The notes under the pieces were generated by a model. That model saw only the letters and a program-made list of their open reading frames with translations. It had not been told where the DNA came from and searched no databases. Positions 1 to 10,003 of a DNA stretch of 42,387 nt are shown here, piece by piece (the stretch's first letter is position 1; the number at the start of each line of letters is the position of its first letter). Position numbers and translations under genes: made by a program. Origin of the DNA: Cyanobacteria bacterium MH1_Bin12 (GTDB lineage Bacteria > Cyanobacteriota > Cyanobacteriia > Cyanobacteriales > Cyanobacteriaceae); NCBI GenBank assembly GCA_011088145.1, contig JAALKG010000005.1, positions 1-42,387 of the forward strand. The letters run 5' to 3'.

Positions 1-7
1 ACCTCTA

Positions 8-52
8 GATTTCTTAGGAATCCCGCGTCTCCGACGCTGGGAGGATGTCAAC
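8..52 (+). mobile_element. Candidate right end (hairpin) of an IS200/IS605-type, TnpB-associated element, cut by the window edge
   Basis: AGGAATCCCGCGTCTCCGACGCTGGGAGGATGTCAAC contains stem CCCGCGTC/GACGCTGGG and the trailing GGAGGATGTCAA resembles right ends of cyanobacterial tnpB elements as recalled. No tnpB ORF is visible in the window. Confidence 0.4.
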
Positions 53-125
53 AGTCTATCTTGATTCAGCAAAAGATTGAGAGTGAAAGAAAAGATTTGT
101 AACTATAATCAAATTCATAACGCTT

Positions 126-1265
126 ATGTCAATTATTAATTTTAAACCCGCATTATTAGTTTTAAATGATGGTACATCTTATCAAGGTTATTCTTGTGGT
201 GCTAAAGGGACAAGTTTTGGAGAAGTGGTATTTAATACAGGGATAACTGGATATCAAGAGGTTATGACAGATCCTAGTTATCGAGGACAAATGGTGACAT
301 TTACTTACCCTGAACTTGGAAATACAGGAGTAAATCCAGAAGACGAAGAATCATCACGTCCTCAAGTTAAAGGTATTATAGCTCGAAATATCTGCGATCG
401 ACCAAGTAATTGGCGTTCTACCCAATCTTTACCTGATTATTTAAAAACTCATAACATAGTTGGTATTTACGGCATTGACACCCGTGATTTAACTCGTCGT
501 TTACGTACCTCTGGGGCGATGAATGGGGCAATTTCTACAGAAATTATTGACCCTGAGCAATTATTAATTGAATTACAGTCAGTACCTTCTATGGCAGGTT
601 TAAACCTTGTGAAAGAAGTCTCTACTGACAAAATTTATGAATGGGTAGAACCCACTAATTCTCAATGGGAATTTAACCCCCGTGCTAATCTAACCGAAAA
701 AGAACAATACACAGTGGTGGCGATCGATTTTGGCGTAAAATTAAACATTCTCAGACGCTTAGCTAGTTACGGTTGTAAAGTGATCGTTGTACCAGCGAGT
801 ACCCCAGCCGAAAAAATTCTGGAGTACAATCCTGACGGTATTTTTCTTTCTAATGGGCCAGGTGATCCCTCTGCTGTAGTCGAAGGTATTACAACAACTA
901 CGGCTTTGTTAAAAGCGGAAAAACCAATTTTCGGTATCTGTATGGGACACCAAATTTTGGGGCTGTCTTTGGGCGCCCAAACTTTCAAACTCAAATTTGG
1001 TCATCGAGGATTAAATCAACCAGCAGGTTTAAAACAAAAAGTAGAAATTACCAGTCAGAATCATGGTTTTGCCATTACGCAGGAGTCTTTAGATGCAGAT
1101 GTCCAAATTACGCACCTCAATCTAAATGACCGTACAGTAGCGGGTTTAAAACACAAAACATTACCATTCTTTTCTGTACAGTACCATCCTGAAGCTAGTC
1201 CAGGCCCTCATGATTCTGATTATCTATTTGAACAGTTTGTCAAAATGATGCGGGAGAATAACTGA
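126..1265 (+). CDS. carA: Carbamoyl-phosphate synthase small subunit
   Basis: Full-length ORF; N-terminal [15 protein letters not shown], GATase motif [31 protein letters not shown]. Ends TGA directly followed by TAA. Confidence 0.97.
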   Translation: MSIINFKPALLVLNDGTSYQGYSCGAKGTSFGEVVFNTGITGYQEVMTDPSYRGQMVTFTYPELGNTGVNPEDEESSRPQVKGIIARNICDRPSNWRSTQSLPDYLKTHNIVGIYGIDTRDLTRRLRTSGAMNGAISTEIIDPEQLLIELQSVPSMAGLNLVKEVSTDKIYEWVEPTNSQWEFNPRANLTEKEQYTVVAIDFGVKLNILRRLASYGCKVIVVPASTPAEKILEYNPDGIFLSNGPGDPSAVVEGITTTTALLKAEKPIFGICMGHQILGLSLGAQTFKLKFGHRGLNQPAGLKQKVEITSQNHGFAITQESLDADVQITHLNLNDRTVAGLKHKTLPFFSVQYHPEASPGPHDSDYLFEQFVKMMRENN

Positions 1266-1268
1266 TAA

Positions 1269-1649
1269 TTAGTCTTGAATGTATTCAATGTCGTTGATTA
1301 AAGCATATTCTGCACGCATAAATTCTCGACCCAGATAAGCAGCGTGATCTAACATACTAATTGGTTTGGGTTGATTTTCTTCAATGAATTTGACGCAGAG
1401 TTCTTTGGCTGTTCTGGCACTATAGGTTGTCATCGCTTGTCTGGGTTTACTGCCTTTACAAGTGATTACTTCTCCTGTTTGCGGATCAACTGCTAATCCC
1501 TGTTCATTAATGTTATTGCTATAGTGGTCAGCACAAATTAATCGGGCTTCTCTATTTAAGTAAATGATAAAATATCCTTGGGGGTCTAGATCGATATGTC
1601 TGTTAGATAATTCATTATCTAAGTCCGTCAAAGAGAGTGTTTTGGTCAT
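1269..1649 (-). CDS. DUF4346-like conserved cyanobacterial protein
   Basis: 126-aa ORF; DPQGYFIIYLNREARLICADHYSN...GLAVDPQTGEVITCKG pattern. Confidence 0.7.
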   Translation of the reverse strand: MTKTLSLTDLDNELSNRHIDLDPQGYFIIYLNREARLICADHYSNNINEQGLAVDPQTGEVITCKGSKPRQAMTTYSARTAKELCVKFIEENQPKPISMLDHAAYLGREFMRAEYALINDIEYIQD

Positions 1650-1827
1650 CTGTTGTTGTTAATAATATATTTATCTTCTGTTTTAAAAGGCTAATTGCCT
1701 AACATTGTTATAGTTAATTATATTCTTTAATATATAAAGCTTGAGAAGCGATCGTCAGGAAGCAAAAAAATTATGTTTTAACTGGTTCAGATTATAGCAT
1801 GAGATTTCGGAGTGAGGAATGAGGAGA

Positions 1828-1923
1828 ATGAATGGAGATATTTCTCTTTTTACTATTGATAAATTGCTTAATATGTTAGCTAAAGTTGATATGGAGATTA
1901 GCATAGGCTTTGATTCTATTTAG
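1828..1923 (+). pseudogene. Possible remnant of a small HTH/XRE-type antitoxin C-terminus
   Basis: Frame MNGDISLFTIDKLLNMLAKVDMEISIGFDSI* resembles the 'FTIDxLxNMLxKxGMxVxI' C-terminus of cyanobacterial XRE antitoxins; no N-terminal HTH seen. Confidence 0.35.
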
Positions 1924-2117
1924 GTTTTAGATAAATTTAAGAAAAAGGCAAGAGGTGATGAGTAAAGATAAAATTATGCCAATTTTTCAATTTTGTAAAT
2001 CCTGATTTAGCCAGTGGTGCAAGAAAAAGTTAGACTCATTAAAGGTTTGTATTTTGGTGGGCATTAATAACAATTATGAGGCAACCACTTGCACCAATAA
2101 TAAAAATACCAATAGTT

Positions 2118-2957
2118 TTAATAATTAATTCTAGATTCTGATTTTCCTTGCCATCTTGCAACTAGTTGCTGACTTGATTGTTCTATTTCGGGAAATATTT
2201 GTTCTGTTTTAACAGTTTTTCTCCAATCAAAAGGTATTGCTGAGTAACTATGTTTTAAACCTAATAATAATCCTGTTAAAACGGCACTCGTTTCTTTTTG
2301 TTCTGAAAATTTAGTACTTCTTTGTAGACTTATTTCTAAATTGTCAGGAATACTTAAAAAACTATATAAACTCTGATAAATACCTAAATTAGATGTTTTT
2401 ATCTTCATAGTTAATTGTTCTTCTACTCTAGTTAAAGGTGATTTATTTATAAGTAATGTTTCTATGAGTTGAATTTCTTTTAATTCTTCTAAGTTATTAA
2501 GTTCTAATTGCTCATTAATTTTCTTTGTTATTTTCTGCTGAACAATTTTATTATCTAATATTAAATAAACAATAATACTAAATATTTTAAGATCATTAAA
2601 GTCTCTTTTTTTGTCTAATAAACTATTATTTAACCGATCGCATTCTCGTTCTAATTTAGGTACATTTTGATAACAGTAAATAATTAATGGAAATAGAGCG
2701 ATCGCAACTTCACTATCATTAAGATTATCAATAGACTCAATTAATTCTTCTGTCAATATAAACTGATCATCTTGATGATTATTAATAATCCGATGAATTA
2801 ATTTCAGAGCAACTTGTAAAGGTAAATATTCTAAATAAGAACATGTTTGCCAATTATCATTAGCTAATTTATAAGCAATAAGACTGCTAATTAAACTACC
2901 TAAAACTTGAGAATATTTTAAACAAATAAATTCTGAAACAAACATAATTGATGACAT
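2118..2957 (-). CDS. Divergent ADP-ribosylglycohydrolase-like protein
   Basis: 279-aa ORF with N-terminal LGSLISSLIAYKLAN and C-terminal AVLTGLLLGLKHSYSAIPFDWR resembling the ADP-RGH fold ends. Confidence 0.45.
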   Translation of the reverse strand: MSSIMFVSEFICLKYSQVLGSLISSLIAYKLANDNWQTCSYLEYLPLQVALKLIHRIINNHQDDQFILTEELIESIDNLNDSEVAIALFPLIIYCYQNVPKLERECDRLNNSLLDKKRDFNDLKIFSIIVYLILDNKIVQQKITKKINEQLELNNLEELKEIQLIETLLINKSPLTRVEEQLTMKIKTSNLGIYQSLYSFLSIPDNLEISLQRSTKFSEQKETSAVLTGLLLGLKHSYSAIPFDWRKTVKTEQIFPEIEQSSQQLVARWQGKSESRINY

Positions 2958-3043
2958 TACATATAACTAAAATTCTAGAAATATTGTATAAGTAAAAAAC
3001 AATAATCTAGATTACTCTCTGTGGAAAAAAATCATAAATAAAA

Positions 3044-3068
3044 GCTCATCTTTAATATAAAGATGAGC
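3044..3068 (-). terminator. Rho-independent terminator of the sigma factor gene
   Basis: Perfect 10-bp stem GCTCATCTTT/AAAGATGAGC, 5-nt loop, followed on the minus strand by TTTTATTT; lies just downstream of the 3097-4308 stop. Confidence 0.65.
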
Positions 3069-3096
3069 AAAATGAATAGTGAATTAACATTTTTAA

Positions 3097-4308
3097 TTAT
3101 TTACTGATAACTTCTAAATAATCTTGTAAATTATTTTTTTGATGAGGTTGACGTAGTTTTTGAATAGCTCTTGCTTGAATTTGTCTAACCCTTTCCCGTG
3201 ATAACTTCATAATCCTTGCTGTATCACTTAAAGAATAAATTTTACCATTTTCAAAACCATAACGTAAACGCAGAATTTTTTGTTCTCTTTCATTGAGAAT
3301 AGATAACATCGAACGTAAATCACTCTGCATCGAAAGTCGCATCAAGTTTTCTTCTGGAGTGGCAGAATCTGCTTCGATTAGTTCTACTAATTCAGTATTG
3401 TAATCTTCTCCAACTTTCATTTCTAAAGAAATAGAGCGAGGAATTTGATTGAGAAAAAGTCTTAAGTCTTTGGGTTCCATGTCCATTTCCACGGCAATTT
3501 CATCAACCCTTGCCATTCTCCCTAAAGTTTGGGATAGACTTCTTTGTACTTTTTTTAACTGATTCAATTTCTCAGTGATATGAATAGGTAGACGAATAGT
3601 CCTAGATTGAGTAGCAATAGCCCTAGTCATTCCTTGACGAATCCACCAATAAGCATAAGTACTAAAATGATAACCTTTCGTGTGGTCAAATCGATCGACG
3701 GCTTTTTCTAAACCTAAAGTACCTTCTTGAATCAAATCTAATAATTCTAATCCTCGATTCTGATATTTTTTAGCAATGGAAACAACTAGACGTAAATTGG
3801 CCTTGATCATTTTTTGTTTAGCACGGAAACCAGAAGTTAATAATCTGTCTAATTGTTTTACTTCTAAATCAGCTAAACTAGCCCATTCTTTCTTTCCTTC
3901 GGTGATTATTTCTTGGACTTTAACCGATGGAATATTCAATTCGATTGCTAATTTATCGATCGAAGGAGATAATGTACTGTGTGCAGAAAGAGAATCATAA
4001 GTATTCATTACCGTGATATATTCTTGAATCGCAGGCAAAGATTCATGTTCTGATTTAATTTTTTCTAAATTTTGAGCATGTTTTATTTGTTTAGCAAGGG
4101 TAATTTCTTCTTCTTTGGTTAATAAAGGAATACGCCCGATATCACGAAGATACAGGCGCATCAAATCACGAGAATTAATTTGAGAGTTATTTTTAGACGG
4201 CGGGGCAGAAGAATTTATAGTAACAGAGTGATTACTGGATGAAGGAGGATGAGAACTCGATGAAATGGGATAACGATGTTTTCGAGGCTCAACATAGAAT
4301 TTTGACAT
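3097..4308 (-). CDS. Group 2 sigma-70 family RNA polymerase sigma factor (SigC-like)
   Basis: RDLMRLYLRDIGRIPLLTKEEEITLAKQI, region 2 (GLELLDLIQEGTLGLEKAVDRFDHTKGYHFSTYAYWWIRQ), region 4 (REQKILRLRYGF...SRERVRQIQARAIQKLR). Start placed at MSKFYVEPR; the ORF track extends to 4344. Confidence 0.9.
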   Translation of the reverse strand: MSKFYVEPRKHRYPISSSSHPPSSSNHSVTINSSAPPSKNNSQINSRDLMRLYLRDIGRIPLLTKEEEITLAKQIKHAQNLEKIKSEHESLPAIQEYITVMNTYDSLSAHSTLSPSIDKLAIELNIPSVKVQEIITEGKKEWASLADLEVKQLDRLLTSGFRAKQKMIKANLRLVVSIAKKYQNRGLELLDLIQEGTLGLEKAVDRFDHTKGYHFSTYAYWWIRQGMTRAIATQSRTIRLPIHITEKLNQLKKVQRSLSQTLGRMARVDEIAVEMDMEPKDLRLFLNQIPRSISLEMKVGEDYNTELVELIEADSATPEENLMRLSMQSDLRSMLSILNEREQKILRLRYGFENGKIYSLSDTARIMKLSRERVRQIQARAIQKLRQPHQKNNLQDYLEVISK

Positions 4309-4535
4309 AATCTCTATCCTTCCTTTTGCTAATTTAACGAACACAAATGAGTTATATTTTTTATCTTAATCATAACCCTGACATTAAATATACAACAAAA
4401 AAAACTGTTTGCAACATTTTCTCTACAAAAATTAAACTTTTTTTAACCTTTTTTTTTCGTTAAAAAGTATCGTTTTTAACAGACTTTTAATAGTTTTTAA
4501 TCTGTTAGGAATTATTCAACCACCAATACATATTA

Positions 4536-5798
4536 TTATTTTTTAGTTTTTTGGTTAGAACGAGGTATATACCATTTAAAATGTTGATAAGCAGAGCGAG
4601 ATATATCTTGAATTAAAGTACGAGCAGAAACATCGTTATAAGGGCGAGCAGTAAAGACAACACCAACATAACGTTTACCTGTGGGCATATCAATGATTCC
4701 TGCATCTCCTAAGACTGTGCCGATATCACCTGTTTTATGAGCAATCATGGCACCACTTTCGATACCTTGAGGTAATAAAGTTCTGGTTTTGGTTCTAGTC
4801 ATTATATCCATTAAGCGATCGCGGGAACGAAGAGAAATTAATTGACCTTGATTTACCTTGGCGAGTAAAATAGCCAAATCTCTGGCACTGGTGGTATTTG
4901 TTCCTTTTAAATCAGGTAAAGGATTATTAATAACAGTGCTTTCTAAACCCCATTTTTCAAAACGTTTGTTCAGTTTATCTCGTCCTCCCAAACGCTCAAT
5001 AATCATTTCTGTTGCCGCATTATCGCTAGAAATAATCATTTCTGTCGCAGTATGAATCGCACTATATTTATGATTTAAACCTGCATATTGCATACCACCT
5101 GAACCACTAACCTGACTGGATTTAGTAAGAGTTAACTGTTCATCTAAATAGATTTTTCCCGCATCTACATCTTCTAGAAATGCTACCAATACAGGAATCT
5201 TGATAGTACTAGCGGCAGGAAATGGCTTAATACCGTCGGAATTAACATAAACTCCATTATCTAAGTCAACAAAAAATGCACTAACTTTATGCTGTGGATA
5301 CTTAGCGGTTAATGTTGCGAATTTTTTCTTTAATTTAGCATCTTCTTTGGTGAAATTAACTTTCGTTGCTGCCAAATTTTTCTTCGTCGATTCTTCCTGC
5401 ATTTTTTCAACTGGAATTGCGACTTTCTTGGTATTTGACTCTTGAGTTTGAGGCAAGATTTTTGCTAAAAAAGTCAAATCAATCTCAGGAAATAAAGGCT
5501 TAGTTAAATCTCGACTGGCGAGAAAAGTTCCAAATAGAGTACCTATTCCTACACCGACAATAGTGGCTCGAAATATAGTGTTAATAACTTGATTAACTAT
5601 GTTAGCTGATTTTGAGGAAGATGAAATCTTTGGTTGAGCATAAATAGAACTGGTATTTCTAACGACTTTTGCTCTAACATTTCTTCTGGATGGAACTCTT
5701 TGTAAATCTTTTTTGCTTTTTTTGCTTTTTTGGGAATTTACATCTTTTTGCTGATTATATTTGCTGTCTCCGTGGGTGTGAGATAAATTGATTGACAC
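4536..5798 (-). CDS. Class A beta-lactamase-like serine hydrolase with N-terminal TM segment
   Basis: PAASTIKIPVLVAFL (SxxK), SSDNAATEMIIERLGG (SDN), AHKTGDIG (KTG) motifs. Confidence 0.85.
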   Translation of the reverse strand: MSINLSHTHGDSKYNQQKDVNSQKSKKSKKDLQRVPSRRNVRAKVVRNTSSIYAQPKISSSSKSANIVNQVINTIFRATIVGVGIGTLFGTFLASRDLTKPLFPEIDLTFLAKILPQTQESNTKKVAIPVEKMQEESTKKNLAATKVNFTKEDAKLKKKFATLTAKYPQHKVSAFFVDLDNGVYVNSDGIKPFPAASTIKIPVLVAFLEDVDAGKIYLDEQLTLTKSSQVSGSGGMQYAGLNHKYSAIHTATEMIISSDNAATEMIIERLGGRDKLNKRFEKWGLESTVINNPLPDLKGTNTTSARDLAILLAKVNQGQLISLRSRDRLMDIMTRTKTRTLLPQGIESGAMIAHKTGDIGTVLGDAGIIDMPTGKRYVGVVFTARPYNDVSARTLIQDISRSAYQHFKWYIPRSNQKTKK

Positions 5799-5893
5799 TG
5801 TTTCTTCTCTCGCTTCAATTTACACAATAAAATTTCGTTAATTAAATTATAGAGCATATTGTCGTTTTTGGCGAATTTATTTTATTATTTGTA

Positions 5894-6628
5894 TTAATCT
5901 TTTCTCAAACCCCATTCTGCTTGACGTAAAATACCTCTCAATAATGCTAATTCTTGACTGTTTAAGTTACTACGATTAATAACTCTTCTCAATTTTTCCA
6001 TTTTATTGGCGGCAGTATGAGGATAAATATAGTTGATTTTTGATAATACCGATTCTAAATGTTGATAATATCCTTCTAATTGGTCAATGGTTGCTAATTC
6101 GGGAAAGCTTTCTGATTGCTTTTTTACCTGATCATTTAATGATTGATAATATTGATAAAGTTCGTAACAGCAGACTCCTACGGCTTGAGCTAAATTCAAA
6201 GAGGGATAATCTGGATTGGCTTCAATACAGATAAAACGTTGAGCATAACTTAATTCTTGATTACTTAAACCTCTGTCTTCTGGTCCAAATATTAAGGCAG
6301 ATGTGATATTTTCTTTTATTAACCAAGGTATTCCTTGTCTAGGGTTTTCTAGTTGGGTGGGAATTCCCCTTGGGCGTGCGGTGGTGGCAATCGCCCTATG
6401 GCATTCTTGTAGTGCGGTGGGAAGTGAGTTAACAATTTGAGCTTTTTTTAATACTTCAATACCATGAACAGCCATTATTTGAGCTTCTTCACTTAGATGA
6501 TTACAGCGAGGATTGACGATCGTCAGTTGATCTAATCCCATATTACGCATTACTCTGGCTATAGAGCCAATATTTCTTTCTCCTGCGGGTTCGACTAAAA
6601 TTATTTTGACTCGATCGATAATTGTCAT
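5894..6628 (-). CDS. TrmJ/TrmH (SPOUT) family RNA methyltransferase
   Basis: VEPAGERNIGSIARVMRNMGL, LIFGPEDRGLSNQEL, YPSLNLAQAVGVCCYEL motifs. Confidence 0.9.
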   Translation of the reverse strand: MTIIDRVKIILVEPAGERNIGSIARVMRNMGLDQLTIVNPRCNHLSEEAQIMAVHGIEVLKKAQIVNSLPTALQECHRAIATTARPRGIPTQLENPRQGIPWLIKENITSALIFGPEDRGLSNQELSYAQRFICIEANPDYPSLNLAQAVGVCCYELYQYYQSLNDQVKKQSESFPELATIDQLEGYYQHLESVLSKINYIYPHTAANKMEKLRRVINRSNLNSQELALLRGILRQAEWGLRKD

Positions 6629-6740
6629 AAAATAATAAATTCTTAATATCAGTTTAAGTGGATCATTATCATTATAAATTAAGCGGAAATAAGCTTTTAA
6701 AATTTATAGATTATATTGATCTTAATGGGGAGTATATATT

Positions 6741-8525
6741 CTAATTTTGGGCAGTAAATACCTCTTCCAAATTTTCTGGGATATTATTTAAAGTGACTTG
6801 ATAAAACTGTCGTATTTTTTTGCCTTTTGTTTTTATAATTACGACAAATATCTCTCTAGATAAAGAGGCGATCGAAACTATAAAATAACCAATATTTATT
6901 TCTCCTAAATAGTTACCATCTAAATCTCAAAAAGCAATCTCACCTTGTTCACTGGCACAAATAAAACTATTTTCAGCAGCTAGATAATAATCAGCTCTAA
7001 AGTTAAGAGGAATACGACTAATATAGAAAGGATTAAAATTAATTAACAGTAAATTATTAGTGCATTTTTCTCTGGCTAAAAATGTATTGTTTAATGCGGG
7101 ATGATGAATAACTTTATGTAATGAAGAACTAACTATATAAGTATCATACCAGTTACCACGACGATTAAAAAAACGAAAATAAGTTTCTTGAAAATTGAGA
7201 TTATTTTGTTTATAAATTACCACACCATGATCTTCATCTAAACTAATAATTTGTTCAGGAATAAAATCAATAATTAGTTGTTTAATAGAGAGATTATGAA
7301 TTAAACTAATTAATTCAAAACCATGACTATTATTTAAGGCTAACCAAGTTAAGTTTTTTGATAAGGCATAGACACAAGTATCTGTTTTCCAATGAATTAA
7401 TGGATGAAATTGACTGTCAAAATAATAAAGGAAATACTGATTTTTTTCAGTCAAACTACGAGTAATAATAATACAACCATCATCAACTATTTGTCAATCA
7501 ATTATTTCACTATCTAATGAACAGAGATTTTGAGTTTCAATAATGATTTTTTTTGTTTCTAGATCAAAATTAAATAAATTAATAATTAAATCTTTTGTGG
7601 TTACTTCATAAATATAGGAATCATTGAGTACTAAACAATTGATATTCTCGTCTATTTCTTGATTGTCAATTAAATCAAAATCAAGTAATTTATAAGGGAT
7701 GCGATCGAAAAAAGAATTATTAGATGCAGATAAATTTAAAGTTGCATTGAGAATTTCTGTTCTCATTTCCTGGGCTGTACGAAAACGACGTGCTGGTAAT
7801 TTTTCTAAAGCTTTTAAGATAATAACTTGCAAAAAATCAGGTATGGTTTCTGGTATTGTCGGAACTTGATTTAAATGTCCGAGCATTATTTCTGAAGGGC
7901 TACCAATAAAAGGACGATGACCTATTAGTAATTCCAATAGGATTATGCCCATGGCATAAATATCAGACTGATGAGAATATTTACCATAAAATTGTTCGGG
8001 TGACATATAAGCAGGAGAGCCTGTGTCTCCCATGGTGCTGGAGTTATAGTCAAGTTCTTCTTCTCGAACTTTCGCTACTCCAAAATCAGATATTTTAGGT
8101 AGCCATCCTTGATTTTTTACCGATAATAAAATATTTTCAGGTTTTAAATCTCGATGAATAATATCTTGTTGGTGAATATAATTTAATCCCTCTAAAATAT
8201 TAATGATAATGCTTAATTTATATTCGATGCTTAAAATCTGATCCTGATTTAATAAATCTCTTAAAGTGCCACCTTCACAATATTCAGTAATTAAATATCT
8301 TTTATTTTTATCATGTTCAATTCCATAAAAACGTAGAACATAAGGATGTTGAATTTTGAGTAAAATACGAATTTCTTTTAAAAATTGTTTGGTGGAAATT
8401 TCTTGTGGATTTAATTCTTTAAGAGCCAATAATTCACCTGTATAGCGATTAATTGCACTATAAACTTTTCCAAATTGTCCTTCACCAATTAAACCTATTT
8501 TGCGATAACTAGATTTTTGTACCAT
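6741..8525 (-). CDS. Serine/threonine protein kinase with C-terminal repeat-like domain, interrupted by two in-frame TGA codons
   Basis: ORFs 7494-8525 (kinase domain: GEGQFGKVY, IIHRDLKPENILLS, DFGVAK) and 6927-7454 are in one frame with the tail to TAG at 6741-6743 (1785 nt = 595 codons). TGA at 7494-7496 and 6927-6929. Confidence 0.8.
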
Positions 8526-8867
8526 TAGAGGAAAATATTTATGTAAAATTAAATTACACAGAAAATGATATCATTATCTATCTAGATTAACATCTGTAAT
8601 TGAATTGTCAATATTTAGCCTTGATTGATCATTGACAATCAATTTAATTATGCCTAAAAGCTGTATTTTTTGATATTATTCAATATATTTTGTCAATAAA
8701 ATTAAAATTATTTAGACAAACATCGATCGAATTTCTGAGCGAGGATAGATAATAATCTTAGATGTACCTAATTTATCCTTTAGATTGCGAGGAAGAAGGG
8801 AGTTAGGAGTTGGGAGAATAGTAGTTATATGATTTATCTTGTAAATGTAACTAAAGGATTTGTTGAA

Positions 8868-9221
8868 CTATTTGATTGTCCATTTTTCGATCGATTCGAT
8901 TTCCTTTATTTTCCAAATTTGAGATTGAGGAAAAAAAACAAAACTTTTTAAACTATACTTTTCCCAAAGAGAATCTATTTTTTATAAATGTTTCCAAGGA
9001 ATTTTTGTGATATCTTTTTGATTTAATTGCTGTGGTTGATCAACTATTTTTAAAATAATATTAAAAGTGATTTGATCGCTATTTAACCTTTCTTTTTTAT
9101 TTAAAGATTGCCCTAATTTTTCCTATTTATCTTTTAAGTAAATAGATTTTGATATATAGGAATAAAGACAAAATAAAGTCGTAATAAATATAAATAAAGA
9201 TGATTTTAATGAACGAACCAT
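8868..9221 (-). pseudogene. Decayed short secreted/anchored protein gene
   Basis: Frame MVRSLKSSLFIFITTLFCLYSYISKSIYLKDK*EKLGQSLNKKERLNSDQITFNIILKIVDQPQQLNQKDITKIPWKHL*KIDSLWEKYSLKSFVFFPQSQIWKIKEIESIEKWTIK*; internal TAG 9123-9125 and TAA 8982-8984. Confidence 0.6.
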
Positions 9222-9367
9222 TATTTACATGAATATTCGGAACAATTCAGAATTGAGAATCTGTAAACCTGTCAAACTTATTGAGATCAAAAATGATCTT
9301 GTCAATGTTGGATTTCCTGCCGTCCATCCAACCTAACATCACGTCCAAATTAACCGAAAATAATTGA

Positions 9368-9949
9368 TTATTCTGATTTTTCTTCGGGAACTAACTCGCT
9401 ATTAAACTGATTAAAAGTTCTACGTTTTAACTGCACTGATTCTGAACGAGGTAATAAATCAAATACTTTTCTTAATACATCATCTGCGGCATCATATTCT
9501 ATTTGTCCAATTTCATCAAAGACTTTTTTTCCTTTTTGATTAAGAATCACAGTTTGAGGAATACCACCACGATAGTAGTAACCTACTTCGTATTTTTTAT
9601 ATTTCTTTTTGGGTTCGATGGTATCTATTCCAATGGGAATAATACTCGCAGCACGTCCATAAAATTCTTGAAAACGGGAAACAACTAAGGCAAACTGTTT
9701 AGAATCGCTATTATCATCTAAATAATAAACTAAAATAGCGGGAGTGTTTCTTTCTAAAGACTGCTTTAAGGTCAATTTTGATGGCACTAAAGAACCATTA
9801 CCTGCATAAACGACAAAAATGTTACCGTCATAGCGATCGTCATCTATACTAGCATGACTAATAGGTGTGAAACTTAGCCAAATAGTTATACAACAAAGAA
9901 AAATAGCGAAAGAGCGTAATATAGTAGAAAGAAAACGAGTTACTAACAT
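9368..9949 (-). CDS. Thioredoxin-like thylakoid membrane PSI accumulation factor (slr1796-like)
   Basis: DDDRYDGNIFVVYAGNGSLVPSKLTL...VYYLDDNSDSKQFALVVSRFQEFYGRAASIIPIGIDTI...YYYRGGIPQTVILNQKGKKVFD. Start placed at MLVTRFLSTILRS; the ORF track extends to 10081. Confidence 0.75.
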   Translation of the reverse strand: MLVTRFLSTILRSFAIFLCCITIWLSFTPISHASIDDDRYDGNIFVVYAGNGSLVPSKLTLKQSLERNTPAILVYYLDDNSDSKQFALVVSRFQEFYGRAASIIPIGIDTIEPKKKYKKYEVGYYYRGGIPQTVILNQKGKKVFDEIGQIEYDAADDVLRKVFDLLPRSESVQLKRRTFNQFNSELVPEEKSE

Positions 9950-10003
9950 AAATTTAATTTTAGTGAATATAAAGTTCAAAAAAGAAAACCTTGATCTAGA
10001 ATA

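Noticed and set aside
767-994. Minus-strand ORF (75 aa) inside carA
   Set aside because: Fully antisense to a strongly conserved gene; composition not protein-like. Same reasoning for 3776-4000, 4858-5055, 6040-6234, 9503-9688, 13620-13859, 13893-14090, 19266-19487, 19806-19997, 20462-20650, 22038-22271, 26605-26814, 26667-26885, 29435-29683, 32907-33122, 33629-33858, 38912-39198, 39401-39598 and 40217-40408.
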